Source: Agelas oroides
Lineage: Eukaryota; Porifera; Demospongiae; Agelasida; Agelasidae
DNA length: 64,000 nt
NCBI GenBank assembly: GCA_949130485.1
Contig: OX422192.1
Span: 4,224,085 to 4,288,084 of the forward strand
Direction of reading: 5' to 3'
Shown here: positions 35,001 to 64,000 of the stretch, piece by piece
Layout of the letters: each line of letters begins with the position of its first letter
Numbering within the stretch: the first letter of the stretch is position 1
The notes under the pieces: generated by a model
Database searches by the model: none
What the model saw: the letters and a program-made list of their open reading frames with translations, nothing else
What the model was told of the DNA's origin: nothing
Made by a program: the position numbers and the translations under genes

Positions 35001-38000
35001 TCTTGGGAGTTATCTGATACTGGTGGTAGAGTTTCAGGAGGGGTATCCTCACTGCAAGCTTGATCTTCTTGTTGGGATGTGTTTTGCTTTGACCCTCGCT
35101 TTCGCCTCTTTCCTTTCTTCTTCTTCTTCTTTGGTAGCTCAGATGGGGACTGTGGTGGTGTTTCAAGGTTGTTTACAGTGGTGACAGGAGGTTCTTCAGC
35201 CGCGCACACATCATCACTGGGGGAATAAGAGAACACGTACATAATGAGCCTGCTTTCTCCCTAGCGTTGTTCCCAGGCTCTCTCTTTTTTTTTTTGAGAA
35301 CAAGGATAGCTCCCCACCCCCCAACACACATGCACACACAGTTATGTGGTTATAACCAAGTACCTAAGAGCTGTCTGTTGACTAACTGAATGCCGAGTGT
35401 TTTGGGCCAAGACTTCAAAGAACACATCACAAGACCAAAAGGCCAGAGTAAACTTTTAATTGGTATTTAGCTTCCTGAAAGAACACTGTTTGTCTGTATT
35501 TGGAATGCAACCATCTTCAAATTAGGGGCATACCCCTCACCCATATAAAGAGAGAGAACCAATGTAGGTCATATGTGGATACCTTGAGGAACTTGCTTGA
35601 GATCTGCACTCCTGAAGTGATTTGATCATGTCCACATTCTAAAGGAACAGGAAACAATACACCAGTGATTCTGTACACTTGGTTACCACTGAGAGCATAG
35701 GATATGACAAAAAGATCACTATGTCATGTCCAGACATCTCCACTGTTGCAGGCAGTCCTTCAAAGCCAAAAAACATCTCCAGGGTGGTCATGAAACAAGA
35801 GGTGTGGCTATGTTTTGGTAGAGGTGGCTAACTTGTGGTTAATAGAACATGGTCAAATTACAGTTTGGTTCCTAGATCCTTCTGCTGAAGAGACAGAGTG
35901 AGCATGGGCAAGAAAGTTGGTCCGTTCAACCTTAGCACAAGTCTAGTGTCATACCCAGACTACTTTTCACTGAGCAGGAAATAGCCTGGTAAACTCATTT
36001 GGTTCCATTATCACCGTTACATGTCACATGAATCAGATTTTGAATTCAAAAAGGTCCTTGTACAGAGCAAACTCCATGAAACCCTAGCTGCTTAATCTAT
36101 TCGAGGCAGCTTGGATCACCCAACCAATGTCCATGTCACTGGCAGATCATTGGCACACAGTGTGAAATTTGACATCAGGCATTAAATTTAGAAAAGAACA
36201 ATGTGTCAGCAGTTCAGTACACTGAATAGGGAGTTGATCAGACCCATTTTTCTGCGGGTGTGAAAAATGCAGTTTGGAAAAGAGACTAATCCACAGCTGC
36301 ATTCCTACCATCAGTGTTGATCAGGGAAAGAATGCTGCTACTCATGATGTCACCATTATTAATGTTAATTTTTACAAGACTTAAAAAACATTAAAAATGT
36401 AAAAAAGATGTAGGGATGGCATGCCGAAAAGTATGCAAACAAGGTAGGGATGATATAATAGTGAAGGTAAATTTACAAAGCCCTATCCCTACATCTTTTT
36501 ACATTACAATTGCAAACTAGTGTGAAAAACGATGCAGAGATGAGGCTTTGTATATTTACCTTCAAGTGATGAAAACACTCAGCCACTGCCTCGAAACAAG
36601 TTAGTGTCCTGAATGTATGTTCTAAACAAATTACACTGTCAAAGTGGACATGATGATACTCCAAAGGGTTGAGTACTTATACTATGGTGAATGTCTCCCC
36701 AACCAGCCTGAATAGTTACTTGTATCAGTCATAAACAGCAAATGTACACAGGGATTACACAAATATATGGTGACCTGCATAGTCAACGTACCAATACAGG
36801 GCCACTAGAAGAAAGTTAAGGAGTGTCAGGCTATTGTGTAGGGTGTGGGGGGAAACTGATTTTAGAACCAGTCAGAAAATGCTCTTGTCAAACTAAAAGC
36901 AGGTAGTTACACTACCATATAGATTTACCTCAGTACCTGAAGGTTCCCATGGGCTGTTTTACACGACCACAACTATGTATAGCTAATCTACTAGAATTTA
37001 GTTTGGGAACAAGAACACATACAAGATGAGCATAAATAGCACCAAGTTGGGCAAGTCAGCTGAAAAATGATCCAGCCACGGCCTGACCAGCCATACTGGT
37101 TCCAGTGCCTATGTTATAATATAGTACTGCATAACAAATAATCTGAGGGTAGCCTTGTTCTCAGGCTACCCTCAGATTTACAGATGCACACTCACTACTA
37201 CCAAGGTAGATCTATACTGCAGTGTAGCTAATTGCTTTAAGTTTGACGAACTTTTTCTGACTGTTACAAGTATATAGGTCTAAAATCAGTTTCCCCATGG
37301 GGAAACTGGTTTTAGACCTAAACGCATTCTACACAATAGCCCGACACTCCTTAACTTTATTCTAGTGGCCCTGCATTGATACGTTATCTATGCAGGTCAC
37401 CATAAATTTGTGTAATCCCTGTGTACATGATCAAAAACATACATGTATTCCTGATCAAGGCAGCAAATAGTCTTATGCCAAACCATCCAGGCCCCCCAAC
37501 GGCAAATGTCTGGTGGCTTGATTCAAATTCCTTGTGAACAAGGCATGTCCAGCAAAATAAGAATGGAGCACTGATGCAGTCATTATTGATTATACAATTT
37601 GCCATCCAATATTCGAGTTGGGAAGTGTGCTAGTGACGAGAATATTGAATCAAACTACCAGAGGTCAGACATTGTGGAGAAGTGTACATGTACATCTGGA
37701 GACTGACATCACTACTTGTAGTCACATTGCTGAAATTGACACTCAAGCCTTTTGCTTTCAGTGACGTATGTAAATCTTACTCATTTCTCTGCAATGCAAG
37801 CAGACACCTCTAAGAAAGTCACAGTCACTTGGTTGTTGAGATGCAAACATTACATGGTCATAGCAAGCAGTCAGGCAGGTCAGGTTTAGGCTTAATCACT
37901 TTCTGCAGACCAAACATGCACATCTGCACTTGGAATTAATAATACACGTAGAGTTGTAGATATAAAAACTAGTAAGCCAAGCCTTCTCCAAAAAGCTAGC

Positions 38001-38838
38001 CATCACTGGGCAGACATCATTCCTATACTGACAAAAGTCAACGTTCCATCAGGATTTTGCACTATTTACAGCCATTTCAGTTCACTCTATGGGCATAATT
38101 CCTCTGTAAATCTCTACTGAATACCTTACGAAGAGCTGTAGAACAGTTGGCTGGATGCCTTGCCAAGCAAAGCGAAAGTCAGCAGTCGAGGTCAAAGTAC
38201 AACTGTATGCAAACACCAGCGCGAAGGGTTAAAATGTATTGAGAGATGTAACCGTTTCAAACAGGGTGAACTTAGCCTATCCCATTGCATATATTGCACG
38301 TTGACGCCATCCCTACATAGAGAGTCTACCGACTCTCTGATTGTTATAATTTCTATTTAGTGCCTGATCAATTCATGTTGAAGCTCTAAAACAAAGTTCA
38401 AAACACCACTGATCTCTGCCAGCTAGAGCTAAGTAACGTATTCTGGATCAATTGGACAGAATGGCACTGGAAAATCTGTTCACCTGCCCAACCCTACAAA
38501 CCCTTACCTTACACATGCCTCAACACTAATTTGAATTCTGGTGCCACTCTTTCCAGTTCCAGTTGACAACTTATTCTTCATCCCAGGAGTAGAACAAACT
38601 AGTCCAACTATACTACAGTCTAGCTAATGTTTTACTGTCATGTAGAGGTAATCTACTATGCTACCGTTTGGTAATGTCATCTCACCCATGAACACAAGTC
38701 TGCGTGTGACACCATTATGACTAAAAGTGAAAAAAACTTTTGTACCTTTCCATTGGCTTTCAGGCCGAGCCGCTTGCAAAGCTTTTGCAGGGTGGGCCTC
38801 TTCAGATCTTCTAGATTTTCTGGAATGTTGACCTCCAT
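32092..38838 (-). CDS. NuSAP-like spindle/microtubule-binding protein, nine exons traced, 3' end open
   Basis: Exons, 5' to 3' on the minus strand: 38838-38746, 37788-37781, 36608-36560, 35638-35583, 35216-34213, 33827-33716, 32871-32772, 32427-32289, 32175-32092. All phases agree (0,2,0,2,1,2,0,1,1), giving 548 codons so far. The start encodes a SAP DNA-binding motif (LEDLKRPTLQKLCKRLGLKA, residues 9-28). The large exon is low-complexity, with Lys/Arg-rich stretches and four copies of an RKRRDTFSISP motif. The next two exons give KFERAHKKQFKR then MPSIVDHQKRKEKR, the F-x3-H-x3-F-x-x-M-x-S-I pattern of nucleolar and spindle-associated protein (NuSAP). NuSAP binds and bundles microtubules near chromatin in mitosis. 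One intron uses a GC donor (33715). A possible last exon, phase-compatible, runs from about 32038 to a stop at 31658 but does not resemble the family. The SAP call is good; the NuSAP orthology is an inference. Confidence 0.65.
32576..32676. mobile_element. TA-flanked MITE in a NuSAP-like intron
   Basis: The left end GCCTCAATCCCAGGTCTTCC is mirrored by GGAAGGCATGGGAACAAGGC, with TA on both sides; 101 bp. It lies between the exons at 32871-32772 and 32427-32289. Confidence 0.75.
33074..33205. mobile_element. TA-flanked MITE in a NuSAP-like intron
   Basis: The ends GTCTCATTCCTAGGTCTTCC and GAAGGCCTGGGAACAAGGC are inverted, with TA on both sides. The internal halves also pair (CCAGTCTTT…AAAGACTGG). 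It lies between the exons at 33827-33716 and 32871-32772. Confidence 0.75.
34320..34750 (-). repeat. Coding tandem repeat in the NuSAP-like large exon
   Basis: Two near-identical DNA units of about 130 bp (near 34485-34610 and 34622-34745) and a diverged third (34315-34440) each encode an RKRRDTFSISP motif followed by a Ser-rich stretch. A fourth, older motif copy (RKRRETYSISPP) is nearer 34830. The near-identity of two units points to recent duplication or gene conversion. Confidence 0.8.
36743..37427. mobile_element. 685-bp inverted-repeat element with ~100-bp arms
   Basis: The left arm (36743-36841) starts TGTACACAGGGATTACACAA and runs through AGGGCCACTAGAAGAAAGTT. The right arm (about 37331-37427) is its imperfect complement. 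The element sits in the intron after the 8-nt micro-exon of the NuSAP-like gene. Inside it a small palindrome of CTGAGGGTAGCC / GGCTACCCTCAG lies at 37142-37177. Confidence 0.8.
37781..37788 (-). other. 8-nt micro-exon of the NuSAP-like gene
   Basis: The minus strand reads TTGCATTGCAG|AGAAATGA|GTAAGA. The 8 nt convert phase 0 (end of exon 1) to phase 2 (needed by the exon at 36608). They supply the codons after the SAP glycine-lysine (GK then RNE), as expected where SAP domains read G-K-x-x-E. The splice signals are good, but the call rests on phase and domain fit only. Confidence 0.5.
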
Positions 38839-39129
38839 CTTTCACGAACCGCCAACTCGCTGTTCTTCTAACTTCTTCAAAATTTGAATTCACGCATGCG
38901 TACAACGACAATACTGGCGCATATGGCTTCTTGTTGTGTTACGTCATTGCAATTACCAAACTGGGGGGCGTATACAAATTGTGAAGCATTCCAAACGTTC
39001 TTCGACCACTTATCATGTGTTTCAAGCTATCCAGAAGCATTCCGTCGGTTATTGAACGAGCTTGTGTGCGTCTGTGATCCCTGAAATTGGTGTTGGCTCA
39101 CCAAACTACGATCCTGTAGCTTCGGAAAC
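38839..39129. promoter_or_regulatory. Candidate bidirectional promoter, NuSAP-like / PTPN14-like
   Basis: Only 291 bp separate the two divergent start codons. The interval contains TTACGTCA (38939-38946), which matches a CRE/ATF half-palindrome, next to TTGCAATT, and TTTGAA at 38883-38888, the core of the cell-cycle CHR element known from G2/M genes. No TATA box was evident. Transcription starts are not visible, so the function is inferred from spacing and motifs. Confidence 0.5.
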
Positions 39130-62174
<23,045 letters not shown>

Positions 62175-62521
62175 TCCTCTAGCCCAAGGTTTCTCTCTTA
62201 CAGGATATATCCTATAGTAATTGGATGTAAACACCAGGGGATTCAGAGCCCAGTTGGGCCAACGGTTATCATTCTTAGAATTTCTGCGTGTTCCAAAAGG
62301 GTTTCTAAATTGTCAAGATCCAATTACACTTGAGAGAGTAATTGCTTGACCATAAGCCGCAGATGCAAAAAGTAAATAGTCAATGGTAGCTACGGGTGCA
62401 ACCAAAGTTTTAAAACCATCACTAGTTGCTAGATCTCAGCTATAAGCTAGTGCTACTGAACATGCTGACATACCATTCGCTTTCAATTTTTAGAGTAGAT
62501 TCCCATGTTCTTTGTGCACAT

Positions 62522-63104
62522 CAGGGTTGTAGTAATTGAATTCTCATGATTACAATTACTTGAGCCTAAATCATCAATTGATACCATTACAATTACCAAG
62601 GTTACTTACAAGTAATGATTGCAATTACTGAAAATTACATATTTAAAATTACGCTTTATGGTGCGCAGAATTTTCTGCAAGCAAAAAGTCAAATGCTTCG
62701 TGTATAAGGAAGAGCTATAGCGGTTAATCTAGAGCTCACCTGGCAGTATCCACTGAGTGAGTTTCATCCCAAACAAACAAAAGCTGTTTGTGTAAATTGA
62801 TCAGTGGACGTTTCACTATGGGCCTCTATGCGGTGAGTATGATTATGTCATTCATGTAGCACTAATTGCTACCTCGCGCATGTCACTAATTACAAGCTTC
62901 CAACCTCCTTGAACAGCACATGGTCAGCTGAGTGTGCTGAGTTGGCCAGTACTGTAATTGAACTTGTAATTTGTAATTACTATCCACTGCAAACAAGATA
63001 CATGCCTTTTGTTTAAGCATTACAAATTATAGCAGTTGTTTCAAAGTGAAATCACCAATTACAAATTACTGTGCTTGAAAACTGTAATCGTTACAAAGTC
63101 ATTA
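62522..63104. mobile_element. MITE with CAGGGTTGTAGTAATTG ends, copy B
   Basis: It begins CAGGGTTGTAGTAATTGAA, like copy A. The block 62915-63080 (CACATGGTCAGCTGAGTG, GCAGTTGTTTCAAAGTGAA) is the inverted counterpart of 48930-49075. The right end is lost or replaced at the junction with the next element. Confidence 0.75.
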
Positions 63105-63810
63105 CAGTGGACCCTCGCTAATCCGAATAGCCTTGTACCCCAACAGCTACAAAAATGTGTTCAGTGAATTTGTTAGGAATACGTACTGTAGGTGGCACAG
63201 TATCATACGTACTGTAAGTGGCACAGTATCATACGTACTGTAGGTGGCACAGTATCATACGTACTGTAGGTGGCACAGTCTCATACGTACTGTAGGTGGC
63301 ACAGTATCATACGTACTGTAGGTGGCGCAGTATCATACGTACTGTAGGTGGCGCAGTCTCATACGTACTGTAGGTGGCACAGTCTCATACGTACTGTAGG
63401 TGGCGCAGTATCATACGTACTGTAGGTGGGACAGTATCATACGTACTGTAGGTGGCACAGTATCATACGTACTGTAGGTGGCGCAGTCTCATACGTACTG
63501 TAGGTGGCACAGTATCGTACGTACTGTAGGTGGCACAGTATCGTACGTACTGTAGGTGGCACAGTATCATACGTACTGTAGGTGGCACAGTCTCATACAT
63601 ACAAGGACAACAAAAGTAGCTGAAGTCATAGTCAGTGAAGACTCACGCTTCTGATTGACAGTTAGGGTCTTGTGCACTCTCTTGGGCTTCATTATAGATG
63701 CCATCACACCTAGCTTATACGTACAGCTGGAGTCGGCCGCGTGTAGTACAGTATATTGTAATATCATAATTAGTGAGTTATTCATCATTCGGATTTGCGA
63801 GGGTTTGGAT
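63105..63810. mobile_element. Tigger/pogo-like MITE containing a satellite array
   Basis: The left end CAGTGGACCCTCGCTAATCC is typical of pogo/Tigger-type (Tc1-mariner) termini. The right end TTCGGATTTGCGAGGGTTTG is its inverted counterpart with some decay; TA stands on both sides. No transposase. It inserted at the damaged edge of copy B of the neighbouring MITE. Confidence 0.75.
63175..63600 (+). repeat. 26-bp satellite, about 16 copies
   Basis: The unit is TACGTACTGTAGGTGGCACA plus GTATCA, with A/G and A/T variants at two positions. The variants are interspersed rather than ordered. There are no unique spacers, so it is not a CRISPR array. Confidence 0.95.
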
Positions 63811-64000
63811 TAATGCAGTGGCGTAGGAACTGTAGCGGCCGTAGCGGCTTTGGCCGCTACACTTTTTAGGCCGTAAATTAATATTCATAACCTGCATGCT
63901 ATAAGTTAGCTCAAGCTAGCCTCATTCTCTGGGAGCAAGGCTAAGGTCAAGCAGCCTCTTCGTTGCATCAGTCTCATATGCAGTTACATACGTACATTTC
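63811..64000. other. Window end, intronic
   Basis: No phosphatase exon is found here. 63916-63943 (CTAGCCTCATTCTCTGGGAG followed by CAAGGCTA) is a very short back-to-back pair of TA-flanked family ends. Confidence 0.5.

Noticed and set aside
62197..62230. Next phosphatase exon after CTCTCTTACAG
   Set aside because: In the required phase it stops after eight codons and does not resemble the phosphatase domain; the rest of the gene lies beyond the window.
63175..63600. CRISPR-like regular repeat
   Set aside because: The 26-bp units are head-to-tail with no unique spacers; this is a satellite in a eukaryotic genome.

Overview
The window is eukaryotic and reads as an early-branching animal, most likely a demosponge. 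The grounds are indirect: spliced genes with GT-AG introns, animal-specific families (a FERM-domain tyrosine phosphatase of the PTPN14/PTPN21 type, a NACHT-LRR receptor with an N-terminal helical domain, an actinoporin-like protein), AT-leaning intergenic DNA, and a very high load of short inverted-repeat transposons. A cnidarian or another non-bilaterian cannot be excluded from sequence alone.

Layout. 1-14.3 kb is mostly transposon debris: a broken Ty3/gypsy reverse transcriptase, a Ty3-type integrase tail, several non-autonomous DNA transposons with readable target-site duplications, tRNA-derived SINEs and satellites. One intact single-exon gene, an actinoporin-like protein, sits on the minus strand at 7.05-7.67 kb. 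14.3-23.8 kb holds a complete five-exon plus-strand gene whose phases all agree (1,224 aa): helical ARM/TPR-like repeats followed by two zinc-binding modules; the family is not recognised. 26.9-29.8 kb holds a NACHT-LRR (NLR) gene broken by an in-frame stop and two frame changes.

32.1-38.8 kb holds a minus-strand gene of at least nine exons, read as a NuSAP-like spindle protein (N-terminal SAP domain, basic F-x3-H-x3-F microtubule-binding-type motif), with an 8-nt micro-exon and one GC-AG intron. It is head-to-head, 291 bp apart, with a plus-strand PTPN14/PTPN21-like phosphatase that fills 39.1-62.0 kb. I trace 22 in-phase exons (727 aa): complete FERM domain, a short linker with polyglutamine, and the first half of the phosphatase domain. 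The catalytic cysteine loop lies beyond the window.

The phosphatase introns are unusually busy: (CCCT)n, (GT)n, (CA)n and purine tracts reach the splice sites, and there is a perfect 65-bp hairpin, a TIR element carrying part of a RecQ-like helicase, SINEs, and a decayed Crypton-type tyrosine recombinase beside a 270-bp palindrome. The same short TIR family (TA-flanked, ends close to GCCTCGTTCCCAGGCC) recurs at more than ten places across the window.
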